Shown here: positions 19,450-32,027 of the stretch, in pieces | How positions within the stretch are numbered: position 1 is the stretch's first letter | How the letters are laid out: every line of letters starts with the position of its first letter | Source of the DNA: Laetiporus sulphureus 93-53 | Lineage: Eukaryota; Basidiomycota; Agaricomycetes; Polyporales; Laetiporaceae | Reading direction: 5' to 3' | DNA length: 50,507 nucleotides | Assembly: GCF_001632365.1 (NCBI RefSeq) | Contig: NW_024468528.1 | Coordinates: 502,180-552,686 of the forward strand | Program-made: the position numbers and the translations under genes | Notes under the pieces: model-generated | Told to the model about the DNA's origin: nothing | Seen by the model: the letters and a program-made list of their open reading frames with translations, nothing else | The model's database searches: none

Positions 19450-21786
19450 ACGGCTGCATCGTTGCACCAGTGAACTTCAGATCAAGAATATGAAAATATA
19501 GAGACATGCAGATATGTGCTGCATTTACATCAGGGGCATAAAAAGACAAGAAAAATGTGGACCTTAACATATGAGCAGTTTGACATGCAACACACCTGCA
19601 ATTACTTCTGCAAGTTTATAATCTTCTGATGGACCTCAATGCATGAAAAATAGACAAACACCTTCAAGCTTGAGAGTCAGCTCAAGCTAAGTTGGGCACT
19701 AGTAGCATTGTCAATAAGAATGACCTGGCATAATTCCAAGAGTGGTACATGACACTTTGCAACATCAGCAATGACCTTTTAACTAATCATGCAACAGGAC
19801 CTCTTTGATGCAGCTGCCAGTGGCAATATTGTGATATCTGCTATAGTGAGCATCTCTCCATCTAAGGTGTTTTTGTATGGCATGAATGGTGAATATATAT
19901 AGTTAGGTCATTGACTTTGTCAGACTCATATATCTAGGCTTTTGCACCTCATCTAGTGTGGGCACGAGCTGAGCTAAGCCAAGCTGAGGTCACCAGACTC
20001 GCTATCAACTTGATGCTCTTGGGACGAGTCTCAAGTTGACTTGTGAATCCACCATATATAAAATGGAAGTCAGCTGGAGCAAAATGGACTGGAGTCTGAC
20101 CCAATATGTGCAGTTGTAGGATCTCAATGAGAATAGCTAACCATGTGACAGTTCAAAATTCAACAACAATTATGAAATTTGATGTGTCACATTATGCTGA
20201 GCATTAGTTCCATGATGGTTTTTCTTACAGCAATCAACGGAATGCAGCCATCATGCATAATAATATAATGCCATCAGATGAGTCAGTGAGCTGTTTGAGT
20301 TCAGAACTCAGCTCGTCGCCCACACTGACCTCACCAATTTCAAAATAAATCAATAAAGGTGTTATTAGCCAAATGTGACATTGCTAGTACTGTCAACAAT
20401 GAACTAATAATCATACATGCAATGCTATGTATGTTATGTCCACCTCAATGGTCCCTGGGGTACTCATCAATTGGCCGCATGAGATAACAAACAAAGTGGT
20501 GATCATTGAGCAGGCCAGTCCCTGTTGCCATATATGATATACTAACACCGGCCCTCTAATGCAACTTTTTGACCTTTTGAGTTCCTGTGGTCCATGAACT
20601 TATTCAATTGACTCCGGAACTATTTCACTAAATAGCTATGCTTCTCATGGACTTCATCATTTTTTTTCCATACTGCATATTTGTGATGTTCATAATACCG
20701 GAAGGCAACAATGACTGCAACAGCAGTGCAACAATTTTCTGAGGTGATGTAATGCAATCAGTCATGTTGCTGCAATGCTGTATTTCACATTCTGCCCGGC
20801 ATGCTGATTCGACGAGCGCAGATTGTGGCACATGAGTGCCGAGAAGGGTGGCTGCCACGTGCTGGCACCCAGCGGAGTTCAGATCTCATGATCCTCTGTG
20901 GCGACTTTGTCACGCTGATGCTCACCTCTGCTGTTCTTTCTCTCCAGATATCCATCCGGGGGCTCAAAGGCCTCGAAAATTTAATGTACTATCTTTGACC
21001 ATATATCACACTATGACTAACTCACTAAAGTGATCGGACATGAACTGCAGTGAGCCGAAGCCTGATTAAGCCCGCATTTTGAGCATGCAGGTCATGATCT
21101 ACCTAGCATTCATCCAATCCTCAACTGAATGACACAGAACTCGGTAGACATAGTCATCATGTTTACAACCATATATAGTGAATTTTCCAGATTTTCGTGG
21201 GATGAGGAAAGCTCTGGAGAATGTGAATTGCATTACTGTCACAGTTGCATTGCAGGGCCACTGATAGTAGTACTCTCAGATTTCAGGATACCAAACTGGA
21301 TTAAACAAAATTACAGATATATATGCATCAAATTACCTGATTTTACACCCAATTAGCCAAGCATGAACCCTAATTTTCATTGTCTCGAGTGCAATATACT
21401 TTTGTCTGCCTGGGCATGCCGAATGTAGGCTCTCAGTGTAAGACTCCTGTGCCTAGAATACATACTTTCATATGTCTTTGCAGCTTCTGATTAAGAGCTA
21501 GCAGAAGCTTCAAAATGGTCGCATTCAGCAGATATCTGATGACAATGTACTCCTTCTAGCTGTTAACTGTCGACAGAAGCTGATGATGTCCAACGCAACA
21601 TAATTAGAAAAAGCACATCGTGAACGGGAGGCAGAGACGAGCATCGATCATGGATGCTAGCATTAAGAGAGGCACGGCGCTTCCGCGTCTTTGATTCCGC
21701 CAACTACGAAGGCACACGTTCGCTCTCTCGGAAACCTGCTCAAAGTCTCATCGACCATCCCGCAGGCTGCCAGTTGACCAAACGAC
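19450..21786. other. AT-rich intergenic region upstream of the gga-like gene
   Basis: There is no credible coding frame. The stretch contains the hAT-like element at 19,954-20,327 and otherwise AT-rich sequence. The last 150 bases before 21,787 are likely promoter and 5' leader of the gga-like gene. I see no recognisable regulatory motif. Confidence 0.5.
19954..20327. mobile_element. non-autonomous hAT-like element (374 bp)
   Basis: The left end TAGTGTGGGCACGAGCTGAG and the right end, read inward as CAGTGTGGGCGACGAGCTGA, form imperfect terminal inverted repeats starting YAGTG, as in many hAT elements. Flanking octamers ACCTCATC (19,946-19,953) and ACCTCACC (20,328-20,335) differ at one base and fit the 8-bp hAT target duplication. 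There is no coding capacity, so any movement would need a transposase in trans. Confidence 0.7.
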
Positions 21787-23640
21787 ATGCTCTCATCGTC
21801 CCCGGGGTGGTCATCAAATGTTAGCCCTGTCGAGTTCATCGTCACTCGGGCCTGCAGCCCCTCATTGCCGGAGCCGAACTATGCGCTTCATCTCGAGGTT
21901 GCGGAGTACATCAACCAGAAGAAGGCTAACACGTATGTTGTTCTTTTATTCAACGTAATCACTGCTCACGCTAGGTAGGCCACGAGAGGCGGCGATGACT
22001 ATAGCGCGTCTGGTCAATCATCGGAACCCGCACATTGCCATGCTCGCCCTCGCTCTCCTCGAGACCCTCGTACAATCATGTGGATATCCCTTTCACTTGC
22101 AGATTTCCACTAAGGAGTTCCTGAATGAACTTGTTCGCCGATTCCCCGAACGCCCGCCACCATTTCCTGGGCCCGTCATGTCCAGAATCCTCGATCTCAT
22201 CAACGACTGGAAGGAGGGAATCGCAACTGAGTCCAGGTGGAAGGAGGATTTGGGGAATATAAGGGACATGCATCGTCTGTTGACCTTCAAAGGATACCGC
22301 TTTCGGGACCGACCACGACAGCCTCCCATAGCGTCTGCTTCGGTGCGTCTCCCATTGCTATCTGCTAATCAATTCACACTTTCTTATGTCCGCCCTCTCT
22401 ATAGAATCTCAAATCGGCGGATGAACTCGAAGCAGAAGATCGCGAGGCGCAGGAGGCGAAGCTGCAGGAGCTGATCCGACGCGGAACGCCGCGCGACCTC
22501 GCCGCAGCGCAAGAGCTCATGAAGACGCTGGCCGGTGCGAACCCCGACGCGAAGCCAGATTACCGCACTCAGGCACTGACGGAGCTGAACAAGCTCGAGA
22601 GCAAGGTCATCTTGTTAAACGAGATCCTGGACAACGTGGACACGGCGCGGGGCGAGAAGTTCGTGCAGGGCGACGTGTATGATGTGAGCGCCGTCCGTGC
22701 TGGAGTCGAGGCTGATGCGCTGATGATGCCCCGCAGCAAGTCGCGTCCATTCTCACTGCGGCCCGTCCGAAGATTCAAGGCTGGATATCGAACGCGGAGA
22801 CAGACGATCCCGAGTCGCTCAGTGCGTTCGCCCTCTGGCTACCCTCTGAACGGGCGTACTGATCTGAATCTGTGCATAGACACCTTTTTGCAGATCAACG
22901 ACCAACTCAACTCCGTATTATATCGATATGAGTGCTACAAGAAGGGCGACTACGCACAAGCATCGAACCCAGTGCCGCCTGAGCTGGGCGGCGGGCCTAA
23001 CGAGCTGTCACTCATCGACTTTGACGACTCGGCACCATCAGCAAGCACCGGGGATGGCGCAACAGCATCGCGTTCGGGCTCAAATGTCACACCAATAGAC
23101 GAACTCGCAAGTCTATTCGGACCGTCTCCTGCAGCATCCAGCGCCATAGCGCAGCCACCAGTGATGGGCATTGGAGCAGGCTCGGGCTCAAACATAGGAA
23201 TGAGCACGGGTACCGCACAGCTAACGAGCATTTTTGGGAGAACGAACATGGCCGCACCAACACCATCAAATGGATATAACCTCGGAATGGGTATGGGGAT
23301 GACTTCACTACCAATCCAATCCACGCGTCCGGGCGCAATCTCGCCATCATCTGGTCAGCAGTTGGGCTCAATCCGGCTGGGCACGCCTCAACAAAACATG
23401 TCTGCATCAAGTTCGTCCGCACCTCTGCCGATGCCAAATTACTTTGCGGATAATACCCGGGTGATGGGCACAGAGACGGGCATGGGTGGTCAGACGGGAA
23501 TGCAGCCGCTGCAGCCTCAGCATATGCGGCAGCAGCAGGCACAACAGCAGCGGCCTGCGAGTACTGCGGGGGGTGTCCCGACAGGCCAGACACAAACACA
23601 AGCAAAGGACCCGTTTGCTGACCTGGTCGGGTTATTCTAA
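21787..23640 (+). CDS. Gga-like VHS-GAT adaptor protein (5 exons, 544 aa)
   Basis: Hand-spliced exons are 21787-21932, 21979-22342, 22405-22683, 22737-22821 and 22880-23640; lengths sum to 545 codons with consistent phases. Gga proteins bind cargo, Arf GTPase and clathrin at the trans-Golgi for transport to endosomes. The VHS domain (about residues 10-160) has SPSLPEPNYALHLEVAEYIN, NPHIAMLALALLETLVQSCG and RDMHRLLTFKGYRF. The GAT domain (about 190-330) has AQELMKTL, NKLESKVILLNEILDN and FLQINDQLNSVLYRY. Splicing is needed inside GAT, where unspliced reading gives nonsense. The tail is Gly/Gln/Ser-rich, with SLIDFDD and a final DPFADLVGLF that could bind clathrin or adaptors. No C-terminal ear (GAE) domain is visible, unlike yeast Gga1/2, so an LSB5/Tom1-like role is an alternative. 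The start is the first ATG that keeps the VHS N-terminus. Confidence 0.9.
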
Positions 23641-23933
23641 GTCGCGATATTGTTGTATCTTTTGAATTGTTCGGGTGGCGAAGTTCTACACGGACCTCTT
23701 GAATTGAGAAGTGTGGATTGTGTGGATGTAGCCTAGTAAACTGCGTGCTTTACAATCACTGGTTTCGTTAACAACGGTTCGTGATCAAGCCTTACAAGCG
23801 GTGGTACGGCCGTTCAATTGGCTTTTAGGCTGATGACTTCACTGTCACATCATGGGCGCTCGTTGAGTTATCACTGTACCACCTCCGAAATACTCTCGAC
23901 TGTGCTATACCCCAATCTTGCCTTGCCTTCACC

Positions 23934-24908
23934 ATGTCCTCACGACCGCTCAGCGAAGATGAAGTGATAACGGAGATGAATAAGATGGTCCGCACGTTGC
24001 GAGATTACCATGGGCCCCCGAAACGACCCTGACATTGCAGATTATATGCTGTAGGTTGCGTTTATTAAGCAGGAGGCGATGGAGAAGGCGCGGGAGATTA
24101 AGGTGAAGGCAGACGAGGAGTTTGCTATTGAGAAGGTACGCTTCTCCATTCAGGACCGGCCATACCGCGCAGCTGCATGCCCGCTCCCGCAGGCGAAACT
24201 GGTCAAGCAAGAGCAGCAAGCCATTGATGCTCAGTACGAGAAGAAACGCAAGGGCGCGGAGGTCGCCCAGAAGATGTACGCTTGTCGTTCTTTACCCCAC
24301 GTTCCTCCCATCCTCACGTCGCCGCCAGCGCACAATCGACCTTGACGAACAAGTCGCGCCTGCGGCTGCTTCAGCAGCGTGAGGAACACCTCCAGGACCT
24401 TTTTTACTCCGCTCGTGAGATGATTCTTGACCTGGCGCGCGACAAGGCTCGCTACGTACAGTTCCTTGAGGGCGTAATCGTGCAGGGCTTCCTGCAGCTG
24501 CTCGAGGAGGAGGTCACTGTGCATGCACGCGAAGCGGACGTCGAACTCGTGAAGCGTGCCACAGAAATGGCAGAGAAACACTACACGGATATCAGCGGCC
24601 GGCACGTCACTGCGATTGTTCAGGCGACTCTGAACAAGGACCTGTAGGTGTCCTCGTCTCATGCTGTGTGATGGTGTTGACCATTCATGGATTCGTTGGT
24701 CGCTCAGTGCTGGCGGTGTCAAGCTCATGAGCGGAAATCAGCGCATCACACTAGACAACACATTGGACGAACGACTTCGATTGCTGGAGGATAGGGTGCG
24801 TTTCTGCATCAGAGGGCTACCGAATGTCGCTCACTGCATGCACAGATGCTTCCGGAGATCAGAAGCGATCTCTTTGGTCCCAATTTAAACCGCAAATTCT
24901 ACTCATGA
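23934..24908 (+). CDS. VMA4: V-type proton ATPase subunit E (6 exons, 227 aa)
   Basis: Exons are 23934-23987, 24055-24135, 24193-24275, 24329-24643, 24708-24795 and 24846-24908; five introns of 50-67 bp, phases consistent. Subunit E is part of the peripheral stalk of the V1 sector, joining the catalytic head to the membrane sector of the proton pump on vacuole and endomembranes. The N-terminal helix is visible (EMNKMVAFIKQEAMEKAREI and KADEEFAIEKAKLVKQEQQA), then TLTNKSRLRLLQQREEHLQDLF and LEGVIVQGFLQLLEEEVTV. The C-terminal NTLDERLRLLEDRMLPEIR is the family signature and needs the last intron removed. The length equals that of other fungal E subunits. The gene follows the gga-like gene in the same direction after 293 bp. 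The symbol is the yeast name. Confidence 0.96.
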
Positions 24909-26810
24909 TCGCTTACTGGTCATTGCCACCTGTTCAGTGTGTACCTACTCAAGGACTTGCAGCTTACACACACAAGTATATGTATGTACAGAATACCATT
25001 ATTGCGGATAAAATAGCCGGTTGCGACACATATGTTCGCGCTGCTTATAGCACAAGACCCTATGCTCTCTGCTAGCATGATGGCATGGCAAACGTCACGG
25101 TATTGATTGGCAGTTTACGGTAAGTGTGCCCTTCGTTCAAGTTTTACTTTATAAAAAAATACTGATAGTCTTCGGACGGGAGGCAGATGCGTAGATGCTA
25201 TGGATGTCGCTAGCATGCTGCCAGTCATGCACACATTGACCCTCACACTTTCAAAAGCGAGTACATACGATCGGCTGATTGTCTTCGAGGGCACATGCTG
25301 TCGATTCTCTGAACTGGAAAGGATACAAGTAACGCAGGTACCTGAGCGAGATGCGGCGAGTCTACCAAAGTCCACGGTCTGACATAAGCAGCGTTGCCAT
25401 GCATTTGCAAGCCCACGTATCAGACTCTCAGGGACTGGGATCGATGATATGTTTTCGACATACGAACTAGACAAATCATTGGCTCGCGCCACAAGGACTA
25501 GACGTGATGCGACATAAGTTGGGAGTGTCTTCCTTTAGTCCTCTCGCGGCGGGCACGTCGCTATGGATTGTCTTCAGTTCTTAGTAGTACGTCCGCCTCA
25601 CTGCTTCTCAGGATTTGCGCATTTTCTCCTAGATGGAGGCTCTCCATTTATACTACTCGGTCACAGGACTCGACAATACTGAATAGATGGAAAGCTGACG
25701 CAGTTTCATGCTTTGGGGCATGGAAAACTCTCCTCTTGTTGAGTATCATATCGGACCGCTCGTAACATACACTGATGACTTCAGATCGCATGCTTTTGGT
25801 ATGCCTTCATGAGAAATATTGAGGACTTTGGCATGTACTGCCGTTGACCGGGGCTTAGAAACAAGTGTCGCCTCTTGATGTTCGCCTGGTCATCATCTGC
25901 TTCAGATCCGCGGTGGTCCTCTATCATACTGTCATATGTCAATGGTGAGCCGTCTTCAATTTAGTACGATTGACCAGAATTCTAGGCCTATTGTGCGGAG
26001 CTGAAGCTAAAAGTCGCAATCACGAAACTCACTGGCCCTTCGTAGGCCATTTACAGTACAGCAGACACGTGGTTCCCTTTGACAAAGAACATCCTCAGGA
26101 GGAACTTGAGCGGCTTTCCCGCAGCCACTCTCAAGGCATACCTTTCACTAAGTTATCCTGCTATTGTTCTTTGCTAAACTTGTTCTCTACTTGACGATGA
26201 ACTATGTCAACTGAGTTACCATTGGCCTTCCTGGACACATCAGTGGATATATGTACTAGCCGTTCTTTCTCTTGAAGACAACAGCATGCTTTCACCTTGC
26301 CTCTCATTGCTCTGACGCCATCAGACTATCAGTTGCGCCAAGTATTTTTAGTCAAATGAACGCAAGCGAAGGCACAGGTCCCTGTGCTTCCTGGTGCCTT
26401 TTCCAAGCTGTGAATTGGCGCAGGCTTCGCGATTGGAGCAGTCTGTTGCCTCGCGGGTGCGCCAGTCAGCGGTGCCTTGCCCGGGAGTAATCGCACGTTG
26501 TACTAGATGGTCATCATGTTCAATAGTCTACTGGATTCACGCCGCGACCCCAACTTCATTTCAGAAATAAGAATGTCAGTGCCTGTGTGCTGGCCTGATG
26601 CCAAGTGTTACTCTCCAAGCGCGCAGATACGCGGTATTTCTCGATGTCTCCTTAAGATGACCCCTTGGATGACGATTTCGATGCACATTCGAATAATTAC
26701 AATGACTTGAACGGCCTAAGATGAATTTGAATACTACGTGCCTGCTGAGGTCGAACTCGCTAGAGAATATGTCCTCAACAACGGTCCGTGCAGTGACTAA
26801 ACCCAAAGGA
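24909..26810. other. intergenic region, no gene recognised
   Basis: It separates the ends of V-ATPase E (+) and GH95 (-) and so includes both 3' ends. Open frames are short (at most 125 codons, 25,492-25,115 minus) and show no motif or splice pattern I can build into a protein. Confidence 0.45.
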
Positions 26811-29800
26811 TTATAAGTTCAAAGTCTGTGTTAAGCCGCCAAAGGTAGTAAAGGAGCAAATTACGCTGCCATCATAAACGAGCTCGACTGGCCGCGAAAC
26901 TATGTTCTGATCGACCTTGACGGCTACCGAAGTAAGCCTCGAATCAGCCCATTCTATATCTAGAGTCATGCCTCCCCTGATGCGTGCACCCTTGATGGAG
27001 CCCGAAGGCCAAACGCCTGGCAGCGCGGGCAGAATGGTCACGACCAAGGGAATAGAATATGATGCGACATCCGGCGCTTGTAGCAGGCCATTCTGATTGT
27101 GACAGGCGGTCATTCAACGCACGTCGCAGAAATGCTGTGGATGACGTACCAGGAGGGCAGCAGGGTAACCGAGGTTTGCGTCTATTTGAAATATTCCGTC
27201 GAGTACACCATCGGCGGGGGTGTAAATGCTGAAGAGGTTGTTCGCAATGTTTCGTTCAACTGCGTACTGACGAACACAATTTGTTTAGTTCTCAGAATGA
27301 GAGCAGGAGACGGCATAAATGATGCCCACAGAGAGCTCAAAGTAGAATCCACTGGCATTAGCCAGCTGCGCCCAGCATGCTGCTCGCCAAACTTTCTCCC
27401 AGCCTGCGTCAGCATCAGGACCTGTACCGTTTCCACGGTGGAATAGGCTGGTCTGCGCTGCGGCCAGCACGTCACTCTTGCTGTATCCCGTAGTGCTTCC
27501 ATTCTGGATGGACTCGTTGTAGGATGTGATTGCATAGCCGGGATATAGACCGATAAGGTGGGATAGATGACGGTGAGTATCAGTCGGGGAGTCCATATCG
27601 ACCTTCCATTCTGTGCTGTCGTGAGTGAAAACAAGGTATCATAGAGAAGATGAGCCGACCTTGAAGCTGTCCCCACCAGCCAATGTGTATGCCCTTGTCC
27701 ATCTGTGCCCGCTTCGCTCGTACCTCTGAGGAACATCGCGCATCTCAATCGGGCGATCCTCATTTTGAGACGAGCACAGCTTACCTTCCAGGAATTCCAC
27801 GTCATCATCTCCAGACGCGACATAGCCCTTCTCGACGGCATTGAAGAGCTGCCAGATGACCTGCTGGGCATGTGGGCAGCCTGGAAGCATCTTAGCGCAG
27901 AGCAATAACGAACAGCATGGACAAGCGTACCGAAAGTGATGGGGACTTGCTCAGGAGAATTGCACGGATTTGTTACTAAGGTCGCGTCGTTGAAGTGCAG
28001 ATCCGGGATGAGCTTGTCCAGATGGAATTGTGCGACACCCTGGAAGGTGATGTTATACGACTGCGCTTTCTCGCATTAAAGAATGTTAAGCCATACCTTT
28101 AGAAGAGGCCACCCTTGGGACTTGAACCATTCTACATCATTGGTGTAGTCAAAGTGATCCCAGACATGGATCATCTGTGGATATCAAATGAGATCACTGA
28201 GGTCAATGTACATTGGCGCGCTCTATTTGCACTGACCATCCACACGGCGGATTCTGAATATCGAACGTTCAGTACGCTATGGAGGAAATGATCTACCTAT
28301 GAACTCACCAGGATAATCAGCCCATTGTGCAGAGTTACTTTCCAACTTCATACCCGTATGACCAAATATCTGCCAAAGTAACAGATCGCAGGAATATCCC
28401 AAACTTTTGCAGAACACGTACGTTCATCTGACATGAGAAATGCACCGGTGTCAGATTCCACGAGTTGGAAAGCCCTCATAGCGCACCTCGTCATGAGTAA
28501 CCCAACCACGAGAGATATTATACAGGATTTGTGCTGTTTCCGCACCTCGCGGCACCCAAGTTTGCTAATAGTACAGGACACAGTTTAGAAAGGCACCAAA
28601 AAGAGGACAACAAACTGACCTCTATATAATCAAACAATGGTATCACGACGTCCATATTGGTCATCTCGGCGAACCAATGGTTCATCTGTATATTGATGTT
28701 CGAGTCTAACGGATGACTGAGATTTGATAACGTTCATGTAGAGCAAAACTCTACATCTTACGATAATCTGTAACGTAAAGAACGTCAAGTCCAGTCCATA
28801 TACCATGAGGCATGCGGATGAGCATAACACACCTGCACCCCAAGCGTTACTCCAAGTCTCCACCCATTTGCCCTGCAGATTCGGTGGCAATGTGCCACGA
28901 GCACTGCTTGCAAGCATGTATCTCCCAAAGTTAAAGAGGACCCATTCCAGATACGGATTTCCGACATTGTACTGGTAAGCATCCTTCAGCTGATCGGTGG
29001 GTGTCGCGAAATCAGGCGTCTGCCCCAGTGACAGGGAGAAGGACGACATGACTGAAGTGTAGTCTGCAACATGCGCCGCAAGCAGGTCGGCATACGTGCT
29101 ATCAGAGGCATTTGTGCCAGAGAGCAGCGCGAGAAGGGCATCATGCGGATCTGGACCAGCGAACGAAAACCCATTCGCGGCATTGCCAGCGTACATGTCA
29201 TAGTTCGTCCCGCCAACCCAAAAGATCCAGGCCTCGCTTGCATTCTCGACACTGATTGTTGCATTTGCTCCAGACGCGGTGCACGAGACAGTGGCGGAAG
29301 GAGATGCATACACGCGTGCGAGGACCTCGTAGGTCATGCCGGGATCGTTCACCAAACCCCTAACCATGAGCGTGGACTGATCGTAGCATGTTACGTTAGG
29401 CACAGGGAGCCCTGCGTCTAAGGCGATCGAGAAAGCATAAGTGAGTTCGGGTAGCGAATCGGCACTCGTGTTGAGATACTGAATGCACGCTTCGGCCGGA
29501 TTAGAGCAAAATTGCTCTCTGGAAGTACAGAGAATTTCAGGACCGTCAACGTGGCAGTATCTACCGCCGCTCACCTAAAGTATGACGCGTTTCCTTGTGA
29601 CCACTGAGTGCGTGCCACAGCAAGGTCAAGATCCAGCCACCGAAAGTAACCAGTCACATCGCCAGCCACGTCCAACGTGGTCAATAACGATGGAGCTGCA
29701 GCATATGAGCCTATTCGTGGCCTTCAGAAGGAATGATGGAGATATCAAAGTTATCTGATTCGCACCATATGCCCCGGCTAGAGTCATCAACTCTTCGATG

Positions 29801-30419
29801 TCTGCGAAGAGTTAGACATGTGGATCGCTCTGATATGTTGCTACCTACTGTTGATCGTGCCGTTTTCGCTTTCAAAAATTGCCGCACGATAGGCCTCCAT
29901 ATCCGCAGCCATTGCCGCTTGCTGCCAAGGAAGTTTGTTGCCACCGTTGTAAGACTGTCGACAGAGAGAAACGAAGTGTCATCAGCTACCTGTCATTCAT
30001 TCTCGTAAACCACTAAAAAAGGATCCAGGCCTTCCAATACGCTGTAAATGGTCATATAGCGGCGCATATACCCGGACCAAAGGTTAGGTTAAGTACGAAT
30101 CATGCGCTTACCGAGTTCTCCATAGGCCCACCAGACCAAAGAGATTCGATATTCACGTGCATTGTCTCCTGCACGGTCTCTCCCGGCACAGTGGCTAAGG
30201 TTCTATGATGAGGATCACAGCTAGAACTTTCCACAAAAAGTCCTTACCTGCAAGGTATCCATTGCCAATAGGCAGCCATTCACTCGACCACGCGTCACTT
30301 TGACCTGGAGATGTGTACCATAGCCCGTTCCCAGAACTCGGGAAGACAGCAGGTGCTGCCGCAGCAAGAGAACCGAGACACAGGTATATCAGGGCTGTCT
30401 TAAATGATGCGGATAGCAT
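26811..30419 (-). CDS. GH95 family glycosidase, secreted (19 exons, 833 aa)
   Basis: Nineteen minus-strand exons: 30419-30248, 30194-30112, 29954-29849, 29801-29766, 29710-29575, 29518-28833, 28767-28762, 28705-28620, 28564-28487, 28427-28422, 28369-28309, 28253-28237, 28174-28097, 28039-27931, 27880-27785, 27725-27660, 27610-27330, 27266-27150, 27092-26811. They total 834 codons with all phases consistent. GH95 enzymes remove alpha-L-fucose (some L-galactose) from glycans. A signal peptide is evident ([20 protein letters not shown]). GH95 landmarks: [42 protein letters not shown] (the Asn pair, residues 411 and 413), [13 protein letters not shown] and FQIDANLG (Asp 730). Two exons are only 6 nt long. 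I could not assign the family's catalytic Glu without an alignment. The gene is divergent from the GNAT-like gene. Confidence 0.93.
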
Positions 30420-32027
30420 GACGCTGCACCTTGGACAATGGGCTGTGAAAGTGGGGAGAGCAACCCAGCGATTTCTAAGGGCACCTGGCTCATGGTCCTA
30501 TAATCCCTGAGGCTTAAACGGACAATGAATAGGGCTTCAGTGCCTGAGCTCTTCCTTTGCCGTTGAGTGACGCCTCACATGACGATGAGCATACGTTATT
30601 ACGTACAATATGTGGCCCGAAGCAACTCGATCGCACCCTGTGTCCTCGAGGAGTCGAGAACCAGCAAAGCGAAGCCTGTATACCCTCGAGACGACTGGAC
30701 AGGTGGTGTCAGTGCCGGCCGAACCCATCAATGTCACTGCAAAGGCACCGGGGATGTATACTGTCGGGAGGCGACTTCCCGCGTAGATGCTGTCATCCCC
30801 ATGTGAGTACATCGCGAATGAAGTGTCAAGTGACCCAGGTGAGAAGATGGTGGCCCGCGGACACCTTATATGCGACTCACATGAGTAGTTTTGCGGCGAA
30901 TGCGAGCTGTTCAGATAGAACCACCGCTATGAACTTCCGACCACACGGGTCGTTATCGTCTGAACATCCCGCGAGGGTTAGATATCTAGGCTCAACAGAT
31001 TATCAATGAAACTGCAAGCCTGACGTTGTTCGCGAGTCTGGACGCAGCACAACAACGATCAAGACCACCTGAAAGGTTAATCGTTCTGGTGAAATGAGCG
31101 TTTGACCCTGAGAGTCGGTTAGGAGAATCATTCAAGAAAGGCGCCACTATTGGCTGCTTAGTCGCCCATCAGGCAGATCGGGCCGCTGCATCCTGCAATG
31201 ACCTGCATCTATTCCTGCGCAATTTCTTTTGAGTTCATTTCGCGAGAACTCCATGAGTTTAGTGGAAAGAATGATGCTGAACAACTAATTGTTTGGTACT
31301 GACAACTGGCAGAGACAACGAGTAGAAAGCGACCGTGGACAATAGAGACAGTCTTCACTATATCATGGAGAATCCACTGACAATTGGAGGAATAGGAGCT
31401 GGTATCCGTGATGGTAAGAAGATATCGTCCACAAGCTGCAGGCGAGCCGACGGTTATTCGACCTGCGGGAACCGGCACACCGCGTGAACAATCGGAACGC
31501 CCGTTAGACATTTCCTTGTTCAGCGCTGCGGTGATGCACAATAGAAGGTTCCTGGGAGCGCTGGAGGTTCGATCCTTGTTATTGATGCCCAGGCTGCATT
31601 ACTGTACTGACCTGCATGTCTGCGACACAGAGCCATTGGTCGCCAAAGACTCGAAACGGAGTCTCGACCTTTTCCATGAAGCAGTGGATGAGTGCCGGAA
31701 CGCTCTGCATTGAGAATTTTGTCCCCCTTCACGTCCTTAAAGACACCATTCCATTCAGACTCGTGAAAACACACGATTCGGGGTGCAGGGGCCTTCGCCG
31801 ATCTAGAACATCACCTAATGATCACTTCTGATCGAATTCGAGACTGAGATTGTTCCCGCGGCGACACGAAAGCTCGGTCGAGCTGCATGCTTTAAGCGGC
31901 ATGGTCGTCCCAACATTCAGAATGGTAAAATTTCAGCTGCCTGAAATCCTCCTGCGAGGACTCTATTTCTACTCTACGCCACTAGCTAGGACTTGTCATT
32001 CTCTATTGTCGCACCCCATAACAAATC
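30420..32027. other. divergent intergenic region between GH95 (-) and the GNAT-like gene (+)
   Basis: 1.6 kb without a supported gene. It must hold the promoters of both neighbours. Frames of up to 150 codons (30,557-31,009 plus) show no motif. I see no convincing TATA box or known fungal operator. Confidence 0.45.

Noticed and set aside
22519..23640. Continuous 373-codon frame as a separate single-exon gene
   Set aside because: The frame runs unspliced through two introns; only the spliced version restores the GAT domain.
29955..30111. A possible third micro-exon in the 157-bp second intron of the GH95 gene
   Set aside because: Exons 2 and 3 join as GGPMENS-SYNGGN with the expected spacing, and every candidate inner exon either breaks the frame or contains a stop.
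31561..31576. GGTTCGATCC, resembling a tRNA B box
   Set aside because: No A box or cloverleaf pairing in the preceding 60-70 bases.
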